Assembly: GCA_011947345.1 (NCBI GenBank)
Contig: JAAVTG010000412.1
Coordinates: forward strand, 1-64,000
Length of the DNA stretch: 64,000 nucleotides
Direction of reading: 5' to 3'
Origin: Phytophthora quininea
Lineage: Eukaryota > Oomycota > Peronosporomycetes > Peronosporales > Peronosporaceae
The notes under the pieces are model-generated. The model searched no databases. It was not told the origin of the DNA and saw only the letters and a list, made by a program, of their open reading frames with translations. The position numbers and the translations under genes were made by a program. Below are positions 13,101 through 24,300 of the stretch, piece after piece (position 1 is the first letter of the stretch; every line of letters starts with the position of its first letter).

Positions 13101-15043
13101 ACAAAAGAGTTCATTCGAAATACGCAGCAGATGGGACCGCGGTACGTTGAGCCTGTGACGGATACGATTGAGAGTATTTTCGCCGAGATGAAGGCCGAGA
13201 CGCCTGTTATCTTCCTGCTGTCTATCGGTGCTGATCCGACAGAGAGTATTGAAATGTTAGCACGTAAGCAAAAGAATCCGTCGCCTGCGGTTGTGTCTAT
13301 GGGTGAAGGTCAGGAACCAGTGGCCTTGAAGGCAATTAACGCTGCTGTTGTGAACGGTACTTGGGTGCTACTACAGAACTGTGAGCTTGGTTTGGAGCTC
13401 ATGGAGCAGATGGAGGATATCATGCTCAAGTTGACAGAAACGATGGATCCTGGCTTCCGACTCTTCCTCACGGCACTTCCGAACGACCAGTTCCCACTGG
13501 GTCTGTTGCAAATGTCCACCAAGGTGACGAACGAGCCACCACAAGGACTCCGCGCAGGTTTGTTGAGATCGTATACTGTGATGGTTGATCAGGAGAAACT
13601 AGAGCGTGTAGAAACATCTCAATGGCGTCAATTGCTGTTCAATTTGTGCTTCCTCCACTCGGTTGTCATCGAGCGCAAGAAGTTCGGGCCATTGGGCTGG
13701 GGCATTCCGTACGAGTACAACAACGGTGACTTGTCAGCCTGCACGATCTTCCTCGAGAAACACTTGTACAATGGACCCATTTCATGGCCTACACTTCAGT
13801 ACATGGTCGCCGAGGTACAGTACGGCGGCAAGATTACAGACAATATGGATCGAAGATTGTTTAACTTCTACGCGGAGTGGTGCCTCACGCCTGATGTGTG
13901 CTCGCCTACGTTCAGCTACAACCCGGCGGAACCGATCTTCCGGTTACCGAACGACTTCAATTACCGCATTCCTGTCGCTGATAACATCGATGACTACCGA
14001 CACTTCTGCCACACCTTCCCGAAATCGACTCGCCCGAGATCTTTGGGCTGCATCCGAACGCTGATTTGACTTACCGAGTGAAAGAGGTGAACATGCTCCT
14101 GACAACGCTCGGCGATACGCAACCGAAAGGAGGAGGTGGGTCGTCTGGCGTTTCTCGCGAAGATGTTGTGTGTGATAAGGCGAAGGAGTTACTTGACCGA
14201 CTGCCAGAAGACTACAATGAAGACGACTACAAGGCCAAGATTAACAAGTTGGGTGGCCTCACGATTCCGTTGAATATCTTCTTGTTCCAGGAGATTCAAC
14301 GTCTGCAGCGTGTGATCGCCAAGGTACGCTCCATGCTGCAGTCGTTGCAGATGGCTATCCGTGGTGAGGTGGTGATGACAGAGGAGTTAAGCTGGACGTT
14401 AGACGCCATCTTCGACGCCAAAGTGCCGCCGTCATGGCTACGTACGTCCGTCGGTGACGAGTTTTCGTGGATCCTACCGACCCTTGGCCTTTGGTTCTCG
14501 TCGCTGATCTCCCGCGACGAGCAGAACCGCACGTGGTTGAATACACGCAGACCAAACTCCTTCTGGTTGACAGGATTCTTCAACCCGCAGGGTATGTTGA
14601 CAGCTATGAAGCAAGAAGTCACGCGAAAACACTCCAAGACGGACAAATGGGCTCTGGACGACGTCGTCTACCACACAGAGGTCACGACATTCGAGCGAGC
14701 CGAGCAGGTGCGTGCGCCTCCCGGAGAAGGCGTCTACATCTACGGCCTCTTTATGGATGGCGCCACGTGGAGCAAGGCCGACGGCACGATCGTCGAGTCC
14801 GAACCGAAGAAACTATTCACATCCTTACCAGTCTTGCACGTCAACAGCATGTCGAAGGAGCTCGAGATGAAGTCTCGCAAGGAGCTGTACGGCTCGGTCG
14901 GGCCGTTCGAATGTCCCTGCTACAAGTACGCGACTCGTACTGACCGCTACTTCGTGTTTATGGTCACTATGAAATGTCCTCCTGGACGTCCACCGCGTCA
15001 TTGGGGACTGCGTGGCGTCTGTCTGCTCTGCAATACCGAGTAA
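1112..15043 (+). CDS. Axonemal outer-arm dynein heavy chain, gamma/DNAH5-DNAH8 (ODA2) type, interrupted by about 20 single-base frame breaks
   Basis: This is the force-generating subunit of the flagellar outer dynein arm, needed for zoospore swimming. An intron-poor frame of about 4,600 codons runs from ATG 1112 (AAAATGG context) to TAA 15041-15043. The N-terminal tail and linker come first. AAA1 P-loop GPAGTGKT is at 6884-6907, with Walker B CFDEF near 7034. AAA2 GPTGGGKT is at 7735-7758, AAA3 GGPGTAKT at 8753-8776 and AAA4 GVGGSGKQ at 9882-9905. The coiled-coil stalk and microtubule-binding tip span about 10.6-11.6 kb, followed by AAA5/6 and the C-terminal domain. GYAGRQELPENLK-like sequence after AAA1 is typical of DNAH5/8. 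Frame breaks fall near 1309, 1641, 3022, 3690, 3936, 4205, 4330, 4357, 4414, 5125, 5274, 5852, 7229, 8311, 8488, 9764, 11273, 11923 and 14018; 1150-1200 is also unresolved. Sixteen of these look like one missing base, usually in a homopolymer, and three like one extra base. The junctions lack intron structure. Confidence 0.93.
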
Positions 15044-15095
15044 AAGTGTCCACCAGAAGAAAAAACATACTGCTTCCCAAAAATGTATACTATAG

Positions 15096-15722
15096 CTAGT
15101 TCTCGACGTCCATCTTGTTAGCTCCTCCCGCTCTCTTATTCGCAGCAGCATTTGTCTTCTGCAGTAGCTCCTGGTTGGCCTGCACCACTGTGTTCTGCAG
15201 ATGGGCCTGGATGGCAGCGAACGGGTCGGCCTTAAAGGACGAGTGGGTCTGCACAGCCTTGAGCTGGCCCAGCTCCCGCACCGCCAGCTTCTGGCGTTGC
15301 CTTCCACTCAGAGCCTTCTTGCTGCCGTGCTTGGCCGTCTTGGGCTTCTTCTTGTCGGCGTCCGCTTCAAAGAGCGAGTCCTGTAGAGCCTCCAGGTCGG
15401 CGAAGACGCCGCTCTCCTTGGTCTTCTCCTGCTGCTTCTGCTCCTTCTCCACACGGGACACCATCCCCATTTTACGCATGAAGGCGGCGCGACGTTTGAG
15501 TCGTTTGCGTTGGCCTCGACTTAGGGACTGGCCGTCAGCATCATCGTCTTCTACTTGGGCTTCAGTGTCCACTGGCACAACGTCCTCCTCATCACCGAAA
15601 GTTGCAGCCACTGCGGCAGCTCCGAGCGCGTCCTTAGGCTTGGAAGAGACCTGGTCCTTAGAGGATTTCGAGTGCGCTGCAGCCACGTGGGCGCGGGCTT
15701 TCTTACGCTGCTGACGGGCCAT
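15096..15722 (-). CDS. SLX9-like ribosome biogenesis factor
   Basis: This is an intact, basic 208-residue protein starting at MARQQRKKARAH (ATG 15722). A longer in-frame start exists 8 codons upstream (15746). SLX9 proteins accompany pre-40S particles through rRNA processing and export. Family-like features are a lysine/arginine-rich block SRGQRKRLKRR, a central acidic-to-hydrophobic segment with FADLEALQDSLFE, and the C-terminal signature SFKADPFAAIQAHLQNTV. It converges with the dynein stop codon at only about 50 bp. The protein is low-complexity outside these motifs, so identification rests mainly on the C-terminal motif and overall composition. Confidence 0.68.
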   Translation of the reverse strand: MARQQRKKARAHVAAAHSKSSKDQVSSKPKDALGAAAVAATFGDEEDVVPVDTEAQVEDDDADGQSLSRGQRKRLKRRAAFMRKMGMVSRVEKEQKQQEKTKESGVFADLEALQDSLFEADADKKKPKTAKHGSKKALSGRQRQKLAVRELGQLKAVQTHSSFKADPFAAIQAHLQNTVVQANQELLQKTNAAANKRAGGANKMDVEN

Positions 15723-15855
15723 GAAGCGAGCTAAACAAGCAAGCAAGTTGCCTATTGATGCGCGTGTGATGCCCAGTCAAAATGTAGCTATATTCAGGTA
15801 AGTAAATGTAGCCATATGAAAAAGCAACTTGTCCTAGTTGAAGTTGTCCTGGCGT

Positions 15856-16728
15856 TTAGCGGAACGAGACGCCCGGAGCGACTGTTTTGAGCCAGTCGAC
15901 GGCGACGGAGACGCGTGCATAAACTCCAGGATACCCAGCAAGACCGCAGCCGTTGCCCCAACTCACGACGCCGACGAGAACGTCTTGTTCAGGTTTCTCG
16001 AGGATGAGAGGCCCTCCCGAGTCTCCTTGACACGAGTCCATGTCGAACTCCCCGCCTGCACAGAGCATGGTGCTGTCGATGTCGAGGATCTTGCTGCAGA
16101 CAGAGTTGTTGACGATGGGCACGTCGACCCGCAGCAGTTCCTCGGACTGTGGTCCACCCTGCGAAGTAGCGCCCCACCCCATGACCGTCGCGTTGCCACC
16201 GTTCGCGACGTCCGAGTCGTCCGGTTTGGCCAACGCGACCGGCGTGAAGGAGCTTGCATTGGCTAGTTCAAGCACCAGGAAGTCGTACGAGTTGGTTTGG
16301 CTTGCGTACTTTGGATGGCGAGTCTTCTTGACGACTCGGATCTGCTCGCCGTCGTTGGTGCCGCTCAAGAAGTGCGTGCCAACCGACACGTACTGGATGT
16401 CTCCAGCCATGCAGTGTGCTGCAGTGAGCACGTGCGTGGGTGTGATGAGGGACCCGCCGCAGAAGCCGGTGCCGTTGGTAGTCGGCCGCACCCCGGACGT
16501 GTACGTCTTGGTGCCTGGTGGGACGATGCCACCGCCGAGAATGAGCGGCACGATGTCGGTTGAAGTCGGTTCATGGTCGCGAACCGTAGAGTCCTTGTTG
16601 GCAAGCCATTGCGACTGGAACTCTTGGTAACTCAACTTGCAGACCACGTCGTTGGAGTTCAATTGACTGTCGACGGAAGCCGCGAGGATGGCAGCGAAGG
16701 TGAAGAGTTGGAGACCGATGAAGCGCAT
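15856..16728 (-). CDS. Secreted trypsin-like serine protease (S1 family)
   Basis: This is an intact 290-residue protein with an N-terminal signal peptide (MRFIGLQLFTFAAILAAS, cleavage near residue 21). The catalytic triad is complete: His105 in TAAHC, Asp149 in SYDFLVLEL and Ser237 in GDSGGP. Asp231, six residues before the serine, predicts cleavage after Lys/Arg. Further S1 landmarks are CGGSLI, VMGWGA and VVSWGNGC. The related Phytophthora glucanase-inhibitor proteins have lost catalytic residues, so this copy should be an active enzyme. The usual R|IVGG activation junction is not obvious: the corresponding region reads VPLILGGG without a preceding basic residue. A good oomycete initiator lies just upstream at 16751-16765. 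Confidence 0.9.
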   Translation of the reverse strand: MRFIGLQLFTFAAILAASVDSQLNSNDVVCKLSYQEFQSQWLANKDSTVRDHEPTSTDIVPLILGGGIVPPGTKTYTSGVRPTTNGTGFCGGSLITPTHVLTAAHCMAGDIQYVSVGTHFLSGTNDGEQIRVVKKTRHPKYASQTNSYDFLVLELANASSFTPVALAKPDDSDVANGGNATVMGWGATSQGGPQSEELLRVDVPIVNNSVCSKILDIDSTMLCAGGEFDMDSCQGDSGGPLILEKPEQDVLVGVVSWGNGCGLAGYPGVYARVSVAVDWLKTVAPGVSFR

Positions 16729-16750
16729 GACTTGCAGACGGAGGAGGAAG

Positions 16751-16765
16751 CAAATTGCAGAGTGA
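16751..16765 (-). promoter_or_regulatory. Oomycete initiator (Inr) of the protease gene
   Basis: On the minus strand the sequence TCACTCTGCAATTTG, followed by a pyrimidine-rich CTTCCTCC, fits the oomycete core promoter TCAYTYYNCAWTTT at every defined position. It lies about 23 bp upstream of the protease ATG, giving a short leader. It is nearly identical to the element upstream of the elicitin at 50979-50993. Confidence 0.75.
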
Positions 16766-16940
16766 CTACTGGCAATCCATTGCCTTCTAATTCATCGATG
16801 GCCACTTCCAGCAACCAGATCGGGCCAAGACACGTTGCTAGAAAATCGCCATACTCAGAAGTCTCAACTCGCTATACATTTCAGGCGCGTTCAATTAGTA
16901 TATACATTTGTATACCTTTGATTTGCATTTTGACTTTCTG

Positions 16941-18624
16941 ATGGAGCTGTTCCCGCCGTCGGTGGACGCCAACGAGGCTCGCTACTGCTTCTTCCTGCCG
17001 GCCGGTGAGCCCATTTCGGCACAGCAGCAATGCGACGCCTTCCTCTCCTTCGCAGCGCAACAAACCTGCGACTTTTTGTGGCACAAGCAGCGCTTCCACC
17101 TCCAAGTTGCCAGGCACTCGATTACGTCCAATACGTTGAGTCCCTATTATCTGTCAGGCAGCACCAGCGTGGGAGACGCCATCCAGGACGAGTGGTTGGT
17201 CGCCAAGCTCGTGTTCGACCTGACCAGACGCTTCCCGGGCGTTGTAGCGAGGCTCGCAGACTCCGACGGGGAGTTCCTGCTCATCGAGAGTGCCGAGGCG
17301 CTCCCGGACTGGGTCACGCCCGAAGACAGCGACCGACGGGTGTTTATTGTCGCTGGGGAGCTGCATATCGCTCCTCCGGCTGAGCAGAGCGTGCGGAGCA
17401 AAGACGGAGAGCTTTTTGATCAAGACGCTCTGCTGCAAGTGCTGGACGATCAGGTGGAGACGAAAGCGGGCGCTGCGGTGCAGCGTCTGATTCAGCAGAA
17501 GCTGCAAGAAGTGCCGAGATATCTGCAGGAAAACAGGCATCGCGTGCGGTGTCTGTTGCCTGAGAGAGCGGCAAGAGTGCTGCAGCAATGTAAAGAGTTG
17601 GTAGGGCCTGCTGTTGAAGCCTTTTACTATCGAGAACCCAAACAGGCAGGCTTTGTGTGTGGGAAGATGAAGAGGTTCATACCTGGAGGAGTACAGGGGG
17701 ACAAAGTGGTGGAGAAGATGGTGACGTTCTCGAGAGCCATGTTCGCGCAGCTCAAGCAACAGGAGTTTTACCCGCTCAAGAAGTTTCTAGTGGGGGACTC
17801 GCGCTTTCGCGTGCTGGAGAGCGGATCAAGTGAAGAGAACAAGCATCCGGATGCATTAGCGGCCGATCTTGGTGTGAAGTTGACGTGTGGACTAGAATTA
17901 CTCTGCGACGGCGATGAGGAAGATCAATTGGGGAGACCTTGGCGAGAGTTGATCGAGGAATTGCTACAGCAAGATGGTAGTAAGCTTCCCACGCAGCCGA
18001 TCGAACCGGACGACGATGACTCGTGGCTGTACATGCACCCAGACACATTAGAAAGTCAGCTCCAGCGTGCAGCGATGGCAGGAGCTGCTGCTGGGCCTGG
18101 TGGAGCTGATGAGCTGCAGAATATGGCTGCCATGTTTGGCAAGTTCGTGGACGGTGTTTCTGGGGTCGAAGGCGTGGAAGGATCGGAGCCTGTTCACTTC
18201 GACATGAACTCTTTCATGGACCTTTTGAATGGGCAAGGAGGTAATGATACAAAGGGAGGAGTGCGTTTGATAGACGAAGATGAATTTGACAGCGACGACG
18301 CGTCTAATGATGAAGATGGCGGTGTAATTGAGGAAGACCTTGCACTAGATGAAGCCATGGCAGAAATGGAGGCGGAGCTGGCTGGGACTAAGGTTTCGCA
18401 GAGCTTTAAGCGATTCGAGGAAGTAGAAGAGGACGAAAAGGAAACTCCATCGCCTGTCGATGACGTCGCTGTCCGAGACTGCATCTTCGTCATCGGAAAA
18501 ACCTCTGGACCTCGACTATAATTTGCTGTCGAATCTACTGGAGTCTGTCGCGTCCCAAGAGGGCCACGCTGGGCCTGTCAGCACCATTTTGAGCGAGATG
18601 AACTTCCCTAAGGCGTCTGTATGA
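16941..18624 (+). CDS. Ecdysoneless (ECD/SGT1) homologue, one frame break near the 3' end
   Basis: ECD proteins bind the PRPF8/snRNP and R2TP-HSP90 machinery and act in splicing-factor assembly and cell-cycle control. The start MELFPPSVDAN is at 16941. The N-terminal ordered domain carries CDFLWHKQRFHLQV, SVGDAIQDEWLVAKLVF and RFPGVVARLADSDGEFLLIESAE, the last a family hallmark. The C-terminal third is acidic (DEDEFDSDDASNDEDG), also as in the family. Reading frame is lost around 18460. The adjacent frame supplies SLSETASSSSEKPLDLDYN and runs to TGA 18622-18624, giving about 560 residues. It diverges from the protease gene (212 bp between ATGs) and converges with the phosphatase. Confidence 0.87.
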
Positions 18625-18732
18625 AACTCGGAACAGCTTTCTAAGGCAATTGATGTTTGATTCGGCCAGAAATTTGCGTTTGTAAGTATTCTGGGTGTCT
18701 ACTGTCAAGAGCGATCAAGCGGATGGTACGCT

Positions 18733-19997
18733 CTAGCAGGCCTTGCCCTCCGATCCGTCGGTAGGGATGTACCAGCAGTGCTTGGTGGCGACGCCGCCGA
18801 TGGTCATGTCCGCCATGTTCTCCGTGAAGTTCCACTTGTTGTCCGCCGTGTGGTACTGCAGCTTGAGCCAATCCGTGGAGCCTTCCACCGAGAAGAAGCC
18901 GTACTCGTCACCCGTGTACGCCCACTCCTTCTTGACGTACTTGGCGGCAAAGTCCGGGATGGTGCTGGCAAACTCCTTCTTCATGCCGCCACCAGCGCCG
19001 TTCTCGACAAAGTGCATACGGAGCGACTCGAGTAGTCGTGCTTCTCGCCGTGGGTGTGGCCGTAGATGAAGGCGTGGATGCCCGCGCCCTTGAGCGAGTC
19101 AAACCACTTTTGGAAGCCGTCCTGGTGGTAGTGCTGCACGAAGCTGAAGTGGCTGTTGACGATCTTCCATGTCGCGGTGGAGGCCTTGGCCTGCTTCGCG
19201 AGCTGCGTACGGGACTCGTCGGCCCATTCGACGAACTTAGCCATGCAGGTGTCGTACATGGCCGTGTCTCCGCCGCAGCAGTACTTATCTCCACGAGCGA
19301 TACTGCCACAGCCGCTGTTGTCGTCCTTGGCGTAGCCGTAGCACTGGCAGCAGACGCCAACGGAACCGGCGATGTCGGCGTCGTTCATGTCAACGTTGAA
19401 GATGTCGATGCTGACACCGGTGGCTTTGTCCTCGATGCGACGGACGTAGAAGCGGTCGTCCATGCTCCAGCGATCGTCGTTCGGGCTCGTGTAGTCCGCC
19501 TGGTACCTGAACTTGTTTTCGAGGCCCTGGAGCATTTCCTCCGTGCTGTTGCACCGCACAAGCGAATCGCCGACGTTGCAGACGTAGTTGGCGCCACCGT
19601 AGTCGTGGTTGCCCATGACGTTCACCCACGGGACGTTCTTGATGTTCTCTCCGTTGTATCGGGACTCGTACGTCGTTTGAAAGCGTGCGTCGCGGCTCTC
19701 GAGACTGTCGATACCCGTCCAGTAGAAGCTGTCACCGTGTCCGAGCACAGCCTTGGGCTTCACTCCAGTACCAGCCTGGATGTCCATCAACTTGCCCACG
19801 ACTTCCTGGGCGTGCAGGTCGAAGTTGTTGAACGTGCCACTGCAGCATGAGCCCCTGTCCAGCGTGGAGCCCCAGTCACCCAGAGCGTAAGCGGACACCG
19901 AGTACTTGGCCGACGCCGGGTCCGACGTCGCAGCGCTCGACACGCCCACCATGGCGAGGAGCACCACGGCGTTGGCCAATTCCTTGCAGCTCAGCAT
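18733..19997 (-). CDS. Secreted tartrate-resistant (purple) acid phosphatase-like metallophosphoesterase, one frame break
   Basis: A calcineurin-like phosphoesterase with an N-terminal signal peptide (MLSCKELANAVVLLAMVG..AAT). Metal-ligand motifs appear in order: ALGDWGS, GHGDSFYWTG, VMGNHDYGG, the NSHF block and YGHTHG. The Tyr in DSFYW sits where the Fe(III)-tyrosinate ligand of TRAP enzymes lies. The loop of cysteines (VGVCCQCYGYA, KYCCGG) is an insertion relative to mammalian TRAP. The frame breaks near 19020, just after GEKHDYSS; the next frame carries the C-terminal MHFVENGAGGG..TKHCWYIPTDG to TAG 18733. A single missing base reconciles the two. Likely role is extracellular phosphate scavenging. 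Confidence 0.85.
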
Positions 19998-20033
19998 TCT
20001 TCCGTTCTCTTCTTGGGGTTACTCGGCTCGAGG

Positions 20034-20047
20034 CGAAATGAATAATG
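20034..20047 (-). promoter_or_regulatory. Initiator-like element of the acid phosphatase gene
   Basis: The minus strand reads TCATTATTCATTTCG, which matches the oomycete initiator except for one purine in the pyrimidine stretch. It lies about 40 bp upstream of the phosphatase ATG, the expected distance. Confidence 0.5.
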
Positions 20048-20094
20048 AAGCACGTTCGACAGTGTAGAGAGACAAAACCCGGCAGTGGAAGCAC

Positions 20095-20331
20095 CTAATG
20101 GTTGGCTCCTTCTGTTGTCACCGAAGATGCGAGTCCAGGATAATACTCATCGCACGATGGGGTGAGTGGGCAGATCTCCAAGAGCGCCGCTAGAGAAGCG
20201 CCGAACGGGTCGATCTTGAATTGTCCGTGGCTCTGCGAACACACCGCCTCTAGAGACAAATACGGCAACTTGGCCCTGCACCACCAGCATCTGAGAAGAG
20301 AAGTAAACTTTATCCATAACAAAGGTTTCAA
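20095..20331 (-). CDS. Possible terminal exon or gene remnant, unrecognised
   Basis: A 78-codon frame ends at TAG 20095. Only the last two thirds look coding (QFKIDPFGASLAALLEICP), with gene-like codon choice. A TTCTCTTCTCAG acceptor sits at about 20291 on the minus strand, so this may be the last exon of a gene whose upstream exons I cannot find. No family recognised. Confidence 0.28.
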   Translation of the reverse strand: MKPLLWIKFTSLLRCWWCRAKLPYLSLEAVCSQSHGQFKIDPFGASLAALLEICPLTPSCDEYYPGLASSVTTEGANH

Positions 20332-21381
20332 GAATTAATCTGCCATTTCTTAGCGCTAGGTAAGCACTTCGTCACCAACCACTACACGACATTGGAGTGC
20401 GCAGATCCGTTGTTCCTGAGATGTAGGCCCAAGACCAAGGTCCTCGAAGAGGCCGGACAAAACGAATCAAACTTTCTGTGGGGCTTCATGATGGCGCTCT
20501 TGTGAGGAGTTCGTCATCAAGTTTTACGTTACAGCATCGAAGTAGACAAAGACCAGTCGGACGATCGTTGCATCGGGGGCACAAGCAGACGCGGATAGAG
20601 ATCGGAAGCCGTGCTTTTCTTCGCTTGTTGCCTGCCACACTATCGAGTCGGTGACCGGCTGCTGGGAACTCATCAATGATGTCGCAAGCGTTCCTCATTG
20701 CTGAATCATCCGAGTCCATACTGCCCCGCGGCTTGCGCACGCAAAATTAACGCAGCAAAACCTGTAATTCAGCACGCACTGTTCAGTAAGTGAACTGCAA
20801 CGGCATTCGTTTGCAAGCTTCTCCATGAAACATCCCAAGTTGCTGCGCCACGTTGGAGACCTTCATAGGGGACAGTGCGATAGGCTTGGCTCTGGACAGT
20901 GCAGCGTTCAACCGTGCAACCAGAAAACGAGCACGTGTTATTTGTTAGCGCTATGGGCAACAGAGGTTATGGATACCAGCTAGACACTAGTCAAGAGAGA
21001 CAAAGGGGGCCACGATGGCAGATCGTGTGGCTCCCGGCTTGCACTGTCGCGCAGAGTAATCGTTCCAGCTGAACTTGATTTGCGAACAGATGGGAATAAC
21101 GTGATCAACGATCACACCATCACCCGTGACACAAACTCCATCCAACTTCTGCTGGAAACGTTCCACTTGCTAGCTTCCCGGTTATCGTGCGATTGAGAAG
21201 GATCGCACGCGGGCGAGACATTTGCTGTTCACACCTACGAGAACCACTCCCAATTCCATAACATACCAACTAGGTGGATGAACGTTCACATTATTCCCAA
21301 CTCCTACTACAACAACCGGAAGTACATACATTTCCTCAAGGCGTCTGCGTGAAATTACATCAGGTTGGCCTACAGACTAGT
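20332..21381. other. Intergenic, no supported gene
   Basis: Only short frames of under 90 codons on the minus strand (20486-20740, 20769-20960), without start context, homology or splice structure. I see no repeats or promoter motifs here. Confidence 0.5.
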
Positions 21382-24300
21382 CTATCTGTCATTTGCTCCA
21401 GTACTTCCAGATCCAGGTTTTGATGGACAATCTGCTGTAATGGTGGACGTGTTAGGCGGAATTGCCGCTCCAGACTCTGCGTGAGGCTTGCCGCCTTGGC
21501 ACCACGAGAAGAAAAACTGTCGTGCTTGGGATTCTCTCCCTTCGGCTCGCTGTGCTCGTTCCGTCATCTCTTTGAGCTAGATAACAGCAACAAGATCGAT
21601 GAGGCTGCAGATTACGACATGGTGCCAAACACAGCGCACCTTCGTTTCGAGCGCGTCCTTCTCCAGCTGCATCACCCGTAATTTCTCCTCCAAAGCTAGC
21701 ACCACGCGCTGTGGGTATAATAATTTAGGCGGCGATGGACTTGGCTGAGTCGTAGCATTACCCACAAACCCCTACTTGCACAGCAAAGGCAGCCACATAG
21801 TTGTCAGCATGCTGGTCAACAATCAGTGTCAAATGTACGACCGTATCTGTCCTTGAAAGGAATTCTAGCCCCACAAAGTCATCAGTAGATCGCGTGAGAG
21901 TCGATGCCTCTCAAGCTCGTTTTTGGGGGCCATTACGAGAAATGATGCTCTCGGCACGAAATCGGGCAACCTGCAAACCCACATCGCAGCCACAGCGAGC
22001 TGGCTCCCCAGGAACATGCATCTACGCCATGAAATATAAAATGCAAACTCACCCTTGATGTTGTAGCGGAGAATCATCGAGAGCTGTCCCTTCGCCTCCA
22101 ACACTGCGCAATTCATCCATGAAGTCGTGCACAGCAGAGATTTTGGACTCAATAACTTGCGCCACCGTGAGTTGTTGCTGGTGAGAGTCCTCAATAGCTT
22201 GAACTCGTGCATTTAGGGGCGGAATTGCCGCCTCAAGGCTGTGCTTGTGCATGTACAGCTCGGTCTCTCGTGCCATCAGTTTCTCATGGAGTGCTGCTCT
22301 GTCAGCCTCAGCACGAGCAAGTCGACCTTCCAACGCTTCATTACGACGAGCTGCAGCTTCCAACCGTTTTGTCTGCTCTTCACTGTGAACTCGCGTGGCT
22401 GTTTCATGATTTAAACTTTGCTGCTGTCGTGCCGTTTGCTCCCTCGATAGCATCGACAAAATGCGCGTGAGCGTTTCCTCCACTCGAGGCTGGTGCTGCA
22501 GTAGCTGCAGTAATGTGGTCTGGATCCCCACTTGCGCTGTCGTCAGCTCGCCGCTTCCATGACTACTGTTGCTACTGTTATTGTTGCTGTCTTGGCTGTC
22601 GTCTGCGAGTCTCCGGCGCTTTGATTTTTTACAGCGCTTGGCGAAATTAGATCTGTCCTACCAGTACCAGTGCTTGTAGTCGGGTTAGAGTTTGTCAGTG
22701 GCTGTTGCTGTAAGTTGGATGACGGTTGGTTGGTGATATCTGCGAGAGCACCTCCACCAGCTGCAGTTTGCTGCGGAGTGCCGGGTTTTGACACCACCCT
22801 GGACGGGGAGGTTGAAGACGGCACTGGCCCTTCGGGCGCCTTTGGCGGTGTTTGAGGCTGTTGTGAAATTTGTAGTGAACGTTTCTGGGGCAGTTGATCT
22901 GTCCCAGGACGCTGTTGTTGCTCCTGTCGTGACTTCGGGTGCCGTGGGGGTGATTGGGACGATTGTGGAACCTGTTCAACAATTTGTACAGTTGATTGGC
23001 GCCCTAAAGACGTCTCAGGATGCAGAGGCTGCTTCGATGACCGACTTGACTGGGGAGATTGGCACAATTGCTGCTGAGGTGCTGACAATGCGACACGAGC
23101 CGTAGTAGCATCGCCACGTTTGCTCAGTGCAGTGCGTGGTGGACGGGAACATTCTGCACAAACAAACTTTTGTTAGAAGACCACGCATATTTTGTACAAG
23201 CCAGCGAGCCTCAAACGTACGTGTGGCTGCGTTGGGTCGAGAGCTGGATCTAGCTACTGGAGGTTGCATTAACACAGTTTCGGATAGAGAGAGTAGATGC
23301 AGGTCGTTGAGCCATCGGTGTGAACCGGCATAACCTCCAAAACGAGCAGCTTTTGAACACCGTTAGGCCCTGCATTCGGCTTGTACAATACTGTGGCGTG
23401 GGCTGTACGCCCGATTGGTACTTTATTGCTGAAAGATGTTTGACTGGTGCTGCCGTGAGGTTCGTTGAGGCTCGTATTGGCCATCGGGTATTCGACGCCA
23501 CGTACGTGCTTTCACATTATAGACGTACAATTCATTCTGGCGCACAGCTCTTCGTCGTCCTCCAAACAACACTAAGTGATGCGGCGTAACAAATGTAAGT
23601 GAGTGGTTAATTCGACACGACGGCCTGTCTCCTGTAGTTGCGCCAGCAAGGGAGTCCCATCGGTTGTGCACAACATCGTACAAGTACAGCGATCCGAACT
23701 CCTGCTTCCCGTCCGTCCCACCAAAGAGAAACAGCGTCCTCCCATCGTCACTAGCAGTCAAGCCTGCAAACGCTCGTGGCTGCGGCAATTGCCCTGAAGG
23801 TTTAGTCACAGGCTCCACCCACTGGTTCAGCGGCGCATCATAGTAGAAAATATCATTGTAGAACGTCGTGGACGTGGCGTCCTTGCCTCCAAACACAAAG
23901 AGCTGTTCTCCGCCCACCACCACGCTGCTGTGTGCGTGTCTGGCCTTTGGCTTCCACATGCTAGCAATATCCACTCGTGTTACTTCCCATTGAGCTTCCA
24001 GCATGGATTGTCGAATCCTCAGCTCCTCCACTCTCATCGTCAGCATATCAAAACCCATACCAGAGTTGACTCCTCCTCCTTCTGACTGAGTGCCACATCC
24101 AGCTTTACCTGTGGCTGCTTCGTCACTCGCCACCACAACATTCCCCACCACCAGCACTCGCATCCCGCGAGCTCGCTCCTGTTCTGCCGAACGCTTGACG
24201 TAGTGCATGGTATGGTAGTCCCTGCCTCCTCCCGAGTGTAAAAAGGTGGCAATAGAGGTCACTGCGTCTGGTGCTGAGCCTCCTGGGCTTGCACTGCTGG

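Noticed and set aside
1112..15043. Introns or programmed frameshifting as the cause of the dynein frame changes
   Set aside because: Junctions overlap by only a few bases, leave no room for 50-80 bp introns, lack a common slippery sequence, and occur in both directions. Similar breaks occur in unrelated genes.
19038..19850. 270-codon + strand frame
   Set aside because: Antisense shadow of the acid phosphatase, whose metal-binding motifs are unambiguous.
20486..20740. 84-codon minus-strand frame (MDSDDSAMRNACDIIDEFPA)
   Set aside because: Short, without homology, initiator, splice sites or codon bias; treated as chance.
22788..23105. 105-codon + strand frame within the kelch gene
   Set aside because: Shadow of the Pro/Gln-rich linker on the minus strand; the spliced minus-strand protein explains the region.
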